From Micromonospora siamensis (GTDB lineage: Bacteria > Actinomycetota > Actinomycetes > Mycobacteriales > Micromonosporaceae), in the NCBI RefSeq assembly GCF_900090305.1, contig NZ_LT607751.1:5332001-5396000 (forward strand): a stretch of DNA of 64,000 nucleotides, given 5' to 3'. This document shows, one piece after another, positions 40,736 through 49,917 of this stretch. Below the pieces are notes generated by a model, which was not told the DNA's origin, searched no databases, and saw only the letters and a program-made list of their open reading frames with translations. Positions within the stretch are counted from its first letter, which is position 1. Every line of letters starts with the position of its first letter. A program made the translations under genes and the position numbers.

Positions 40736-42285
40736 GCCGGTGCGCCTTCCATCAGGGACCCCGCCATGACGAGGTCGAGGACGGTGTTCTCGTCGAGTTC
40801 GTCGGCCGGGGCCTCGCGGACGAGCCGCCCCTCCCGCATGACCAGCACCCGGTCGGCCAGGCCGAGCACCTCCGGCACCTCGCTGGAGACCAGCAGCACC
40901 CCGACGCCCTGCTCGGCCAGCCCCCGGATGACCTGGTAGAGCTCGGCCCGGGCACCCACGTCCACGCCCCGGGTGGGCTCGTCGAGCAGCAGCAGCTTCG
41001 TGCCGCCGAGCAGCCAACGCCCGACCACCACCTTCTGCTGGTTGCCGCCGGAGAGGGTGCCCACCCGGCGCTGCACGTCCCGGGGCCGCAGCTCCAGGTC
41101 GTCGGCGATCCGGGTGGCCTCGGCGCGTTCCCGGCCGGTGTCGGTGAAGCCGAGGCGGGCGTACCGGCCGAAGGTAGCCAGCGTGACGTTGCGGTAGATC
41201 GGCTCGCCGAGCAGCAGCGCCTGACTCTTGCGCTCCTCCGGGGCCATCCCCAGGCCGGCCTTCACCGCCGCGCCGACGCTGCCGGCGCGCAGCGCCCGCC
41301 CGGCCATCCGTACCGTGCCGGACTCGGCCCGCCGGGCGCCGTAGATCGTCTCCAGCAGCTCGGAGCGGCCGGAGCCGACCAGCCCGGCGATGCCGACGAT
41401 CTCGCCGGCCCGCACGGTCAGCGACACGTCGGCGAACTCGCCGGCCCGGGTCAGCCCGTCCACCCGGAGCAGTTCGTCGGCCGCCGGCTCGTCGGTCGTG
41501 CGGTCCGGGAAGACGTACTCGATGGTCCGGCCGGTCATCCGGGACACCAGGTCGCGGGTGGGGGTGTCGCGCGCCGGCAGGTTCGCCGCGGTGGTCCGGC
41601 CGTCCTTGAGTACGGTGACCCGGTCGCCGATCTCGCGGATCTCCTCCATCCGGTGGGAGATGTAGATGACCGCGATGCCCTGCGCGGTGAGTTCCCGGAT
41701 GATCCGGAACAGGTTGCCCACCTCGTCGTGGGCGAGCACCGCGCTCGGCTCGTCCATGATGATCAGTCGGGCCTCGTGCGAGAGCGCCCGGGCCATGCTC
41801 ACCACCTGCTTGCCGGCGGCGGGCAACGCCCGGACCATCCGGCCGGGCGGGATCTCGCCGTGCCCGAGCCGGGCCAGGATCTCCCGGGTACGCCGGGCCA
41901 TCTGGCCGCGCCGGACGAAGCCGGCCACCTTCGGCTCGTGGCCGAGGAACGCGTTCTCCGCCACCGACAGGTCCTCGACCAGGTCGAGTTCCTGGTAGAT
42001 GGTGGCGATGCCGGCGCGCATGGCGGCCTGCGGGTTGGCGAAGCTCACCGGCTGGCCGCGCCACTCGACGGTCCCCGAGTCCGGTCGGTGCACCCCGGCA
42101 AGCACCTTGATCAGGGTGGACTTGCCGGCGCCGTTCTGGCCGAGCAGGCAGTGCACCTCCCCTGCCCGCACCTCCAGCTGCACCCCGTCCAGCGCCCGTA
42201 CGCCGGGGAAGGTCTTGACCACGTCGGTGAGGCGCAGCACCACCTCGCCCGGGACGGCGTCGGCGGGCTTGTCGGATGCGCTCAT
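40732..42285 (-). CDS. sugar ABC transporter ATP-binding protein (RbsA-like)
   Basis: 517 residues with two fused nucleotide-binding domains. The first has Walker A LGQNGAGKS, Walker B LIIMDEPSAVL and H-loop ISHRME; its signature loop is unusual (ALPAAGKQ). The second lacks a normal Walker A (GLVGSGRSE), but has LSGGNQQK and LLLLDEPTRG. This asymmetry is normal for RbsA/MglA-type proteins. It overlaps the ROK repressor before it and the permease after it by 4 bases each. Confidence 0.92.
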   Translation of the reverse strand: MSASDKPADAVPGEVVLRLTDVVKTFPGVRALDGVQLEVRAGEVHCLLGQNGAGKSTLIKVLAGVHRPDSGTVEWRGQPVSFANPQAAMRAGIATIYQELDLVEDLSVAENAFLGHEPKVAGFVRRGQMARRTREILARLGHGEIPPGRMVRALPAAGKQVVSMARALSHEARLIIMDEPSAVLAHDEVGNLFRIIRELTAQGIAVIYISHRMEEIREIGDRVTVLKDGRTTAANLPARDTPTRDLVSRMTGRTIEYVFPDRTTDEPAADELLRVDGLTRAGEFADVSLTVRAGEIVGIAGLVGSGRSELLETIYGARRAESGTVRMAGRALRAGSVGAAVKAGLGMAPEERKSQALLLGEPIYRNVTLATFGRYARLGFTDTGRERAEATRIADDLELRPRDVQRRVGTLSGGNQQKVVVGRWLLGGTKLLLLDEPTRGVDVGARAELYQVIRGLAEQGVGVLLVSSEVPEVLGLADRVLVMREGRLVREAPADELDENTVLDLVMAGSLMEGAPA

Positions 42286-43523
42286 GATGCCTCCCCGAAG
42301 GCGACGTCGCTGGCGAGGACGGCGGCGCCGGCCACCCCGGCCCGGCCGCCCAGTTCGGAGAGGACCACCGGCAGGTTTCCGGTGGCCAGCGGCAGCGAGC
42401 GCCGGTACACCACACTGCGAATCTCGGCGAGCAGGATGTGCCCGAGCTGGGCCAGCCCGCCACCGATCACGATCATCGACGGGTTGGTGAAGCTGACCAG
42501 GCCGGCCAGCACGCCGCCGACCCGCCGGCCGCCGTCGCGGATCAGCTGGATGCAGGTCACGTCGCCCTCGCCGGCGCCCTCGGCGACGTCCAGGGCGGTC
42601 AGCCCGTTCCGCCCGGCCAGCCGCTCGGCCAGCGCCGGGGAGAGGCCGCTGCGCGCGGCGGCGGTCGCCTCGCGGGCCAGGGCCGCGCCGCTGAACAGCG
42701 CCTCCAGGCAGCCGATGTTGCCGCACGAGCACATCGGACCGTTGGCGTCGACCTGGATGTGGCCGATGTCCCCGGCGCAGCCATCGGTGCCCCGGTAGAC
42801 CTCGCCGCTGAGGTAGATGCCGCAGCCGATGCCGGTGCCGATCTTCACGAAGAGGAAGTCGTCCACCGAGTGGGCCACGCCGCCGTGCCGCTCGCCGATG
42901 GCCATGATGTTGACGTCGTTGTCGACCACAGCCGGGCAGCCGTGCTCCCGGGTGAGCAGCTCACGCACCGGGAACCGGTCCCAGCCCGGCATGATCGGCG
43001 GGGAGACCGGCACCCCGTCGCGGAAGCTCACCGGCCCGGGCACGCCGATGCCGACCGCGTCGAGCCGCTCGTACGCGCCGTCCACCTTGGCCTTGTGCAG
43101 CAGGTCGTTGACCCGTTGCAGGGTGACCTTCGGGCCGGAGCGGATGTCGGCGGGCTCGGCATACGCCGCGATCGGCTCCAGCCGGCCGTTGACCACCTCG
43201 ACGTCGATCGAGCTGGCACCCAGGTCCACCGCGGCGAACCGCAGGTGCGGGCTCAACTCGACCAGGGTGGAGCGTCGCCCACCCCGGGACGCGGCCAGCC
43301 CGGCCTCGGCGACGTAGCCGAGGCTCACCAGCCGTTCCAACTCGGCGAGCAGGCGCGGGCGGGGCATCTGCAACCGGTCACCGAGCTCTGCCCGGGACAC
43401 CGCCCCTTCGTCGCGGAGCAACCGCAACAGCCGCACGTGCAGGGGGTCCTCCGTCCGCACGGGACTCACCTCCGCATCGGGGTCGTTCACATCGACGCAA
43501 TGGCGATGTGTCGTGTCCGACAC
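42282..43523 (-). CDS. ROK-family repressor of the sugar importer
   Basis: 413 residues. A winged helix (about 27-80; RLLRDEGAVSRAELGDRLQM) is followed by a ROK domain with VDNDVNIMAIGERHGG, GTGIGCGIYL and the zinc site CSCGNIGCLEALF. It opens the importer operon and should repress it until the sugar binds. A 22-bp palindrome 53 bases before the start codon is the likely operator. It closely resembles the ROK protein at 15455-16639 in layout and motifs. Confidence 0.9.
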   Translation of the reverse strand: MSDTTHRHCVDVNDPDAEVSPVRTEDPLHVRLLRLLRDEGAVSRAELGDRLQMPRPRLLAELERLVSLGYVAEAGLAASRGGRRSTLVELSPHLRFAAVDLGASSIDVEVVNGRLEPIAAYAEPADIRSGPKVTLQRVNDLLHKAKVDGAYERLDAVGIGVPGPVSFRDGVPVSPPIMPGWDRFPVRELLTREHGCPAVVDNDVNIMAIGERHGGVAHSVDDFLFVKIGTGIGCGIYLSGEVYRGTDGCAGDIGHIQVDANGPMCSCGNIGCLEALFSGAALAREATAAARSGLSPALAERLAGRNGLTALDVAEGAGEGDVTCIQLIRDGGRRVGGVLAGLVSFTNPSMIVIGGGLAQLGHILLAEIRSVVYRRSLPLATGNLPVVLSELGGRAGVAGAAVLASDVAFGEAS

Positions 43524-43575
43524 AGTAGGAGCCTTCCGTGCCGCCTGTCCAGAGCTTCAACCAATCTGACGCAAA

Positions 43576-43597
43576 CTTTTGTACGCGCGAACAAAAG
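43576..43597. promoter_or_regulatory. ROK operator candidate, 22-bp palindrome
   Basis: CTTTTGT-A-CGCGCG-A-ACAAAAG is symmetrical at all but one base pair and lies in an AT-rich patch 53 bases upstream of the ROK start. ROK repressors such as XylR and NagC bind AT-flanked palindromes of this length. Confidence 0.65.
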
Positions 43598-44059
43598 CTA
43601 TGAGTTGATCTAGAAAAGGTGCAGGGCGCTGGGTCTTCGCAGGTCAGGGTGCCTCTCTGCGTCTCCGCGCCCCCGCGCCGGCCCGACCGGCAGCCCAAGA
43701 TCGCTCCAGATTGCGGCACTTCCCGCGCCTGCGGAGCCGGGAGGAACCCACCTGGGGCAACCCGTCGACCGGTGCCGCTCGACGTGGCGCACGACGCTTC
43801 CGACCACCCCACAGCCCTTGTCCGACCCCCCTCGGTCGGCGCCGCTCGACCGGCACCCGCACGCCGGCCAAGATCAATCCGACATGCCGCGATCGGTCGC
43901 TTCACTCACTCCGGAAGGGCCCGTTTGCCGCAACCTGCGGGCCGAGGACTCGGCGAGGGACCGTTTCGCCGCGATCCGGGCCCAGGCGACAGGCCAACTT
44001 GCCGTCCGCACCCGAACACGACAGGTCCCCCGCCGGGGCGGACGAGGGTCCGTCGACGC

Positions 44060-44257
44060 CTACAGACTTGAGAGCGTGGATGACTCACCGGGCCCGCCGG
44101 GGCCACTCTCCCGTCGGTACGACCGTGGCCCGGCCCGACAGCACAGCCGCCCTACGGCCACCCTGGTCGTCGTGCCACCCGCGTGAGGGCGACAGCGGTG
44201 GGCGGACAGGACGGGCACCGACGGGTGGGTGAGTCGTTCGTGCTCTCAAGTCTGTAG
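44060..44257. mobile_element. MITE-like element, 198 bp
   Basis: Terminal inverted repeats begin with ctacagacttgagagc on both ends and continue with similar GACTCACC stretches for about 30 bases. The 130-base interior encodes no protein. The same ends form the hairpin at 28071-28133, so this is a dispersed family. The mobilising transposase is not in the window, and target duplications are not clear. Confidence 0.6.
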
Positions 44258-44333
44258 GCACCGGGAGCAACCACCGGGCGAGGCACCGGCGTGAGGGGTG
44301 CGAACCAGTGCCGATCCCCTTCCGCAGGCCGGG

Positions 44334-44520
44334 GCGGCGGAGACGGACCGCGGACCAATCCGCGGCCGGCGCGGCGGAAACGGACCGCGGACCAATCCGC
44401 GGCCGGTGCGGCGGAAACGGACCGCGGACCCAATCCGCGGCCGGTGCGGCGAAACCGCGGGCCGAAGCCCCGGCCGGCCGGATACGCGGGCCGACGCCCC
44501 GGCCGGCCGGCTGCGCGGGC
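44334..44520. repeat. 37-bp tandem array with internal hairpins
   Basis: Units 44334-44370, 44371-44407 and 44408-44445 (one extra base) are nearly identical; two degenerate units follow to about 44520. Each good unit contains CCGCGG-N5/6-CCGCGG, able to fold on itself. It lies just downstream of the YihY terminator. Confidence 0.75.
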
Positions 44521-44536
44521 GGGCGGGCGGAGACGA

Positions 44537-44573
44537 CGATCGCCCCGCCGCGGGGAGGGCGGCGGGGCGATCG
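44537..44573 (-). terminator. terminator of the YihY-like gene
   Basis: A perfect 14-bp stem (44537-44550 with 44560-44573) with a 9-base loop begins 17 bases after the stop codon. Confidence 0.8.
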
Positions 44574-44590
44574 GGGCGTACCCGGGCGGG

Positions 44591-45778
44591 TCAGCGACCG
44601 GCGGCGGCGTTGCGCTTCTTGCGCAGCTTGCGGTCGTCGCGCAGCTCGACGTAGGGCTCCTGGTCGGCGGGGTGGCCCGCGGAGATGGCCCGGCCACGTT
44701 CCAGCTCGGCGTCGAACTCGGCACCGAGCAGGATGGCGATGTTGCTCAGCCACAACCAGACCAGGAAGACGATCACGCCGGCGATGGCGCCGTACGTCTT
44801 GTTGTACGAGGCGAAGTTGCTGACGTAGAGGGCGAACAGGCCAGAGACCAGCAGCCAGATCACCACGGCGAGGATGCCGCCCGGGCTGACCCAGCGGAAG
44901 CCGCCGTGCCGGGCGTTGGGCGACGCCCAGTAGAGGATCGCGAACATCAGGCTGACCAGGATCAGCAGCACCGGCCACTTGGCGATGTTCCAGACCGTGA
45001 CGGCGGCTCCACCGGCGCCGATGGCCTGGCCGGCCTGCTCGGCGAGGCTGCCGGTGAACACGACGATCACCGCGCTGGCCAGGAGCAGCACGCCGATCAC
45101 GGCGGTGATCCCGATCCGGATCGGCAGGGTCTTCCAGATCGGCCGGCCCTCCGGCACGTCGTAGATCGAGTTGGAGGCGCGCATGAAGGCGGCGATGTAG
45201 CCGGAGGCGGACCAGAAGGCGGCGAGCAGACCGATGACGGCGGCGACGCTGGCCAGCCCGCCGGACGCGCCGGCTTGGTCGATGGCACCGCTGATGATCT
45301 GCCGGATGCTGCCGTCCGGCACCACCTCGTTCACGGTGTCCTGGACGCCGTTCGTGGCCCGCGTGCCGAGCAGGCCGAGCAGGGAGATCAGCACCAGCAG
45401 GCCGGGGAAGATGGAGAGCACCCCGTAGTAGGTCAGCGCCGCCGCCCAGTCGGTGAGGCTGTCGTCCTGGAACTCCTTGACGGTGCGGCGCAGCGCCGCC
45501 TTCCACCCGGAGCCGGGCAGCTCGGTCGGGCTGTCCGGGCCCTCGTCGGGACCGGCCGGGCCGGAGCGGACGGCGCCCCTGTCGGACCGGCCGGCTCGAA
45601 CGGGGTCGTCGTGGTGGCGGTCGGCCGGAATGGGGTCGTCGTGGTGGCGGCTGGCTGGAACGTCGTCGTCGTGCCGGCCGGCACCGACGACGTCGCCGGG
45701 GCGCCGATCGGTGGCGGTCGTGCTGCCGGGCTCGTCCCGGTCGCGCCCGTCGCGGGCGGAAGACTCGTCGGAGGCCAT
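44591..45778 (-). CDS. YihY/virulence factor BrkB family membrane protein
   Basis: 395 residues. A charged, Asp/His-rich N-terminal tail of about 80 residues is followed by six membrane helices (about 120-370). The family pattern includes ALRRTVKEFQDDSLTDWAAA, LTYYGVLSIFPGLLVLISLL and GVIVFLVWLWLSNIAILLGA. Once annotated as ribonuclease BN, these are now seen as membrane proteins of unknown transport function. A His/Asp repeat (HHDDxxxxxRHHDD) in the tail is unusual and may bind metal. Confidence 0.85.
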   Translation of the reverse strand: MASDESSARDGRDRDEPGSTTATDRRPGDVVGAGRHDDDVPASRHHDDPIPADRHHDDPVRAGRSDRGAVRSGPAGPDEGPDSPTELPGSGWKAALRRTVKEFQDDSLTDWAAALTYYGVLSIFPGLLVLISLLGLLGTRATNGVQDTVNEVVPDGSIRQIISGAIDQAGASGGLASVAAVIGLLAAFWSASGYIAAFMRASNSIYDVPEGRPIWKTLPIRIGITAVIGVLLLASAVIVVFTGSLAEQAGQAIGAGGAAVTVWNIAKWPVLLILVSLMFAILYWASPNARHGGFRWVSPGGILAVVIWLLVSGLFALYVSNFASYNKTYGAIAGVIVFLVWLWLSNIAILLGAEFDAELERGRAISAGHPADQEPYVELRDDRKLRKKRNAAAGR

Positions 45779-45866
45779 CGCCCCTCCTCACTCGTCGGCG
45801 GTGTCCCCCTGCTCATGCCCCATCGGGGTCCGCCGCTAACTTTTCGAGCGGGACAGGAGTCCGCCG

Positions 45867-46676
45867 TCACCGGTAGAGCAGCCGCTGCATCCGGCGGGCG
45901 GCCACGCCCAGCCCCAGCCCGGTCGCGACCAGCAGGTAGAGCACGTCGGGCAGCCAGGACCAGCCGCCCTCCCCGAGGGTGATGCCCCGGATCAGGTGCA
46001 CCGAGCGGTAGAGCGGGGTCACCTCGACCAGCCAGCGCAGCACCGCCGGGTACGCCTCGGCGGGCACGAACGTGCCGGAGAAGAGGAAGAGGGTGAACTG
46101 GGCCGAGCCCAGCAGGTCGAAGTCCTGCCAGCTGCGCATCAGGGTGGCCACGACCATGCCCAGCGCACCGAAGGCGAAGCCGACCAGCACGGCGGCCGGC
46201 AGCGCCACGGCGGCCCGCCCGGCCGTGGTCAGCCCCATCGCCACCATCACCACCAGGAACGCCGCCGAGTAGGCGGTGCCCCGGACCATCGCCCAGGCCA
46301 GCTCGCCGAGGGCGATCTCGAACGGCCGGACCGGGGTGGCGATCATGCCGTCGTAGAGCTTGAGGTATTTCATCTTGCCGAAGAAGTTGAACGTGGTCTC
46401 GGCCAGCGCCCCGGTCATCGCCGACGAGGCGAGCATCGCCGGGGCGACGAACGCCGCGTACGACACGACAGCGCCGCCGGGCAGCGTCAGGTCGCCGACC
46501 AGCGCGCCGACCCCGACGCCGATGGAGAACAGGTAGAGCAGCGGCTCGACGAAGCCGGACAGCAGCAGCACCCAGTAGAGCGGGCGCAGGCTGGCCAGGT
46601 TCCGCTCGACCACCGACGCGGACCGACGGGAGGCGGCCGGCAGGTCGAGCAGCCGGGGCAGGGCGAGGGCGATCAC
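45867..46676 (-). CDS. ABC-2-type transporter permease (NodJ/DrrB type)
   Basis: 269 residues, six membrane helices, with the family stretch LFLFSGTFVPAEAYPAVLRWLVEVTPLY near residue 200. It follows a second permease by 10 bases. The two probably form a heterodimeric exporter. The matching ATPase is likely the gene at 51765-52697, because no other is adjacent. The GTG start at 46676 has AGAGAGG upstream. Confidence 0.85.
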   Translation of the reverse strand: MIALALPRLLDLPAASRRSASVVERNLASLRPLYWVLLLSGFVEPLLYLFSIGVGVGALVGDLTLPGGAVVSYAAFVAPAMLASSAMTGALAETTFNFFGKMKYLKLYDGMIATPVRPFEIALGELAWAMVRGTAYSAAFLVVMVAMGLTTAGRAAVALPAAVLVGFAFGALGMVVATLMRSWQDFDLLGSAQFTLFLFSGTFVPAEAYPAVLRWLVEVTPLYRSVHLIRGITLGEGGWSWLPDVLYLLVATGLGLGVAARRMQRLLYR

Positions 46677-46686
46677 GGGCGCCTCT

Positions 46687-47493
46687 CTAGACGACGAGCC
46701 GGCGACGGAAGCCCCGCAGCGCGAGCAGCCAGCCGGCCACCGCCCACACCGCGAGGTAGAGCAGGTGCCCGGTCACCGACCAGGCCGGCGCCACCCCGAG
46801 CGTGGCGGCCCGGCACAGGTCGACGCCGTGCCAGAGCGGGGTGGCGTACGCGAACCAGCGCAGCACCGTCGGCAGCGACTCGACGGGGAAAAACACCCCG
46901 GCGAAGAGGCTCATCGGGATCACCGCGAAGCGGAACAGCAGGGCGAGGTAGGTGTCGCTGGACACGGCCGAGGCGTACCCGAAGGTGGGTGCGGCGACGG
47001 CCAGGCCGAGCAGCGCGACCACCGGGAGCACGGCGAGCGCCCAGGGCGAGCGGACCGCCCCGAACAGGGTCACCACCAGCAGGAACGCGGCGCTGCTGGT
47101 GATCACCCGGAACAGCACGAAGGCGAGGTGACCGGTGAGCACGTCACCGATCCGCAGCGGCGCGGCGACCTGCGCGAAGTACGTCTTGATCCACTGGAAG
47201 TTGCTGAACACCGGCCAGGTCGACTCGCTGATCGCCACCTGGAGGGCGGTCGAGGCGATCAGGCCGGGCACGATCCAGTACAGGTAGCGCACCCCGCCGA
47301 CGCCCTGGTCGACGTAGGCCCCGACGCCGAACCCGAAGCCGACCACGCTCAGCACCGGCAGCAGGAACGACGAGAAGACCCCGCCGCGCCACGTCCGCCG
47401 GTAGCCGACCAGGTAGTGCGCCAGCACCGCCAGCGCCGGCACCCTGGGCAACGCCGGCCGGGCCTGTTCCCGGGCCAGCTCCGTCACGCTCAC
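46687..47493 (-). CDS. ABC-2-type transporter permease (NodJ/DrrB type)
   Basis: 268 residues, six membrane helices. It has MSLFAGVFFPVESLPTVLRWFAYATPLWHGVD at about 190-220, the same ABC-2 block as its downstream neighbour. The GTG start follows directly on a short spacer. It is the first gene of a two-permease unit. Confidence 0.85.
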   Translation of the reverse strand: MSVTELAREQARPALPRVPALAVLAHYLVGYRRTWRGGVFSSFLLPVLSVVGFGFGVGAYVDQGVGGVRYLYWIVPGLIASTALQVAISESTWPVFSNFQWIKTYFAQVAAPLRIGDVLTGHLAFVLFRVITSSAAFLLVVTLFGAVRSPWALAVLPVVALLGLAVAAPTFGYASAVSSDTYLALLFRFAVIPMSLFAGVFFPVESLPTVLRWFAYATPLWHGVDLCRAATLGVAPAWSVTGHLLYLAVWAVAGWLLALRGFRRRLVV

Positions 47494-47608
47494 CGCCCCA
47501 CCCCCGTCCGTCTCACCACGACCTTCCTACCCCGGGGGTACGACAGACCGCCGGCAACCCTACGGCGGGCGTCGAGAGGTGTCGCAGGGATTTCGGCAGG
47601 ATCAGCCG

Positions 47609-47938
47609 TCACCGTCGCCGGCGCCGACCGCGCAGCGGTCTTCTCCCAGCGTCATCGAACCGGCCGAGGACATCCGTCCGCCGCCACAACCCGTCGATGA
47701 CAAAGCCCGCCCAGATAAGGCCTATCGCCGGCAGGCCCAGGGCGTACTCGTAGCGGGGCATGAAGAGCGCGGCGACGGCCATGGGATAGGCGACCAGGGA
47801 GACCGCCTTCAAATACCACGGGACGGCACGCCAGAGAATCGCCCGCACCAGCAGCACGACCCACCACGCGGACAGACCGAGCACCACCGGCCACAGCGGA
47901 ACGTCGCCAAAAGCCTCACTCAGATGCTGGGAAACCAT
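47609..47938 (-). CDS. small hypothetical membrane protein
   Basis: 109 residues with three hydrophobic segments (about 13-33, 43-62 and 65-85) and a strongly basic C-terminus (RRPLRGRRRRR). No family is recognised. The ATG at 47938 is in a plausible context, and base use at third positions fits a gene. Confidence 0.55.
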   Translation of the reverse strand: MVSQHLSEAFGDVPLWPVVLGLSAWWVVLLVRAILWRAVPWYLKAVSLVAYPMAVAALFMPRYEYALGLPAIGLIWAGFVIDGLWRRTDVLGRFDDAGRRPLRGRRRRR

Positions 47939-47986
47939 GGGGTGGGTCCATCCTTCCCGCCGTGCGACACCTCCGCCGGACTGCCG

Positions 47987-48361
47987 TCAGCGGTCACCTC
48001 CCACACCGTACGAGGGCGGGCGTAACCGACCTGGGAACCACCCGACGATGAGATCCGACTCAGGCCCGCTCAGCCAGCGCTGCACCCGTAGTGTCCGCCC
48101 GTACCAGTCGACCAGACCGGTGCGCAGTTCCTCCCGGGCATCGCCCGGGTCGGGGTCGGCCCGGTCGCTGAACCACCAGTAGTCGCCGGCCCGGCGCGGT
48201 CCCCCGTTCGCGGGAACGAGCGTCATGTCGACGGACACCTCCCGTAGACCGTCGCCGCGCGGCGAGTCGTCGAGTTCGACGTACAGATAGCCAGTCGCGC
48301 CGTCGTCCGCACGCACCTCGGCCACTCGCCGGTCGAACTCCCAGATCGGGTCCGCTGCCAT
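47987..48361 (-). CDS. hypothetical protein
   Basis: 124 residues, soluble and acidic. The sequence YLYVELDDSPRGDGLREVSVDMTLVPANG suggests a beta-rich fold, and WWFSDRADPDPGDAREELRTGLVDWYGRT a helix. Third-position GC is high, and GGGAGGTG precedes the ATG. No function can be given. Confidence 0.65.
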   Translation of the reverse strand: MAADPIWEFDRRVAEVRADDGATGYLYVELDDSPRGDGLREVSVDMTLVPANGGPRRAGDYWWFSDRADPDPGDAREELRTGLVDWYGRTLRVQRWLSGPESDLIVGWFPGRLRPPSYGVGGDR

Positions 48362-48401
48362 CTCTCCACACCTCCCGTCGCCCGCTCCTGGTCGAGACGG
48401 T

Positions 48402-48944
48402 TCACCACTGGCGGCGGACCGTCGCCTTCGGGCCGGTCACCAGGCTCGCCGGCGGGACGTCGTCGGCCACCACCGCGCCCGCGGCGATCACCGCGTCCCG
48501 GCCGATGCTCACCCCGGGCAGGATCGTGGCCCCCGCGCCGATCCACACGTTCTCCGCCACGTCGATCGGCGCGCCGGTGAGATAGAGCCGCCGCTCCCCG
48601 GGATCGACCGGGTGGCCGTTGGTGATGAAGGTGACCTTCGGGCCGATCATCACCCGCTCCGCGAGCCGGATGCCGGCGTAGTCGAGGAACGTGCAGTTCT
48701 GGTTGATGAAGACCCGTTCGGCGATGTCGAGTCGCAGGCCGTGGTCGGTGTAGAAGGGCGGGTAGATCGTCACCCGGGCGGGCAGCGGCCTGCCGAGGAT
48801 CTGCGCGAACAGCTCCGCCTTGCCGGCCTCGTCGTCGAAGGGCAGGGAGTTGAGGCGGGTGGTCAGCTCGGTGACCTCCAGGACCCGCTCGGCCATCGCC
48901 TGGAACTCCGGACTGTGGATCCGCATGAAGCGGTCGCTGGACAC
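48402..48944 (-). CDS. sugar O-acetyltransferase (maltose/galactoside acetyltransferase type)
   Basis: 180 residues. A short helical N-terminal domain is followed by a left-handed beta helix of hexapeptide repeats (INQNCTFLDYAGIRLAERVMIGPKV, ENVWIGAGATILPGVSIGRDAVIAAGAVV). The active histidine is in FITNGHPVD. Trimeric LacA/Maa-type enzymes acetylate sugars with acetyl-CoA. The GTG at 48944 is used. Confidence 0.88.
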   Translation of the reverse strand: MSSDRFMRIHSPEFQAMAERVLEVTELTTRLNSLPFDDEAGKAELFAQILGRPLPARVTIYPPFYTDHGLRLDIAERVFINQNCTFLDYAGIRLAERVMIGPKVTFITNGHPVDPGERRLYLTGAPIDVAENVWIGAGATILPGVSIGRDAVIAAGAVVADDVPPASLVTGPKATVRRQW

Positions 48945-48972
48945 GTGCAGCCCTCCTGGGTGTGCTCGCCGA

Positions 48973-49917
48973 TCAGGCCCGTGCCGCCGGTCCCGCGGCG
49001 GGCAGCGTGCCGGCGGCGTACTCGGAGAAGATCTCGTCGAGGACGCGGAACGCGTCCGGGTCGTCGGCGCCGTCGACGGCCCGGGCGCAGGCGGTCAGCG
49101 TCTTCCACAGGGCCCAGCCGCGCCCGCGCGCCCAGCTCGCCGCGTCGACGGGTAGCCGGCCGCGGAAGGCCTGCCGGCCCTCGGCGGTCAGCAGTGTCCA
49201 GGCCACCGCCAGGTCGCAGGCCGGGTCGCCGACGCCGCAGGTGCCGAAGTCGATGACGGCAGCCAACTCCCCGCCGTCGAGCAGCAGGTTGCCCTGGGCC
49301 ACGTCGCCGTGGAACCAGCGCTCCACACCGTCCCAGGGTGCGTCCAGCGCGCCGGCCCAGATCTCCCGGGCCAGGTTGGTGTCGACGTGGCCGTCCAGGG
49401 CCGCGAGCGCACGCCGGGCCAGATCGTCGTACGTCTTCAGGGTGCCGCCCCGGAACCAGTTGTGCAGGCCGGGACGCGGGCCGTCGGTGGGGTCCACGGT
49501 TCGCAGGGCGACCAGGAACCGGGCCAGGTCGTCGGCGAACCGCACCGGGTCGGCGATCCGGTCGGCCCGCGCCGGCTCGCCGTCGACCCACCGGTAGACC
49601 GACCACGGGTACGGGTATCCCGCGCCCGGTTCGCCCTTCGCCAGCGGAACGGGGACCGGCAGCGGAAGTCTGGCGGCGAGCACCGGAAGCCACCGGTGTT
49701 CCTTCTCGATCGCCAGGGCGTAGGGGGCGGCGCTGGGCAGCCGCACGGACAGCTCCTGGCCGAGGTGGAACGTCCAGTTGTCCCAGCCACCGTCGGCGAC
49801 CGGCTCGACCGGGAGGCCGGCCCATCGCGGGAACTGGTCGGCGACGAGCTGCCGCACCTGCGCCGCGTCGACGGCGACGCGGTCGGGCACGGGGCCGAGC
49901 TGCGGTGTGTCGGTCAC
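48973..49917 (-). CDS. aminoglycoside phosphotransferase (APH) family kinase
   Basis: 314 residues with the small-kinase fold: VRLPSAAPYALAIEKEHRWLP near 75-95, the catalytic loop WFHGDVAQGNLLL and the metal-binding VIDFGTCGVGDPACDLA. It phosphorylates a hydroxyl of an antibiotic, sugar or other small molecule. GAGGA precedes the GTG at 49917. The acetyltransferase follows by 28 bases. The substrate cannot be told, and a resistance role is only one option. Confidence 0.87.
   Translation of the reverse strand: MTDTPQLGPVPDRVAVDAAQVRQLVADQFPRWAGLPVEPVADGGWDNWTFHLGQELSVRLPSAAPYALAIEKEHRWLPVLAARLPLPVPVPLAKGEPGAGYPYPWSVYRWVDGEPARADRIADPVRFADDLARFLVALRTVDPTDGPRPGLHNWFRGGTLKTYDDLARRALAALDGHVDTNLAREIWAGALDAPWDGVERWFHGDVAQGNLLLDGGELAAVIDFGTCGVGDPACDLAVAWTLLTAEGRQAFRGRLPVDAASWARGRGWALWKTLTACARAVDGADDPDAFRVLDEIFSEYAAGTLPAAGPAARA

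Larger units (their letters stand above)
43524..44590. other. 1.07-kb gene-free spacer
   Basis: The right part holds the MITE-like element, a 37-bp tandem array and a terminator; the left edge holds the ROK operator. Bases 43620-44059 show no gene and no structure that I can name. They are less regular in codon phase than the neighbouring genes. Confidence 0.6.

Noticed and set aside
43524..43620. Riboswitch upstream of the ROK gene
   Set aside because: The only structure is a short palindrome better explained as an operator. No known riboswitch core is present.
43619..44232. Open frames in the 1-kb spacer upstream of the ROK gene
   Set aside because: Several frames are open at once because of high GC. 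None has a ribosome site, a family motif or consistent codon phase, and they cross the MITE-like element.
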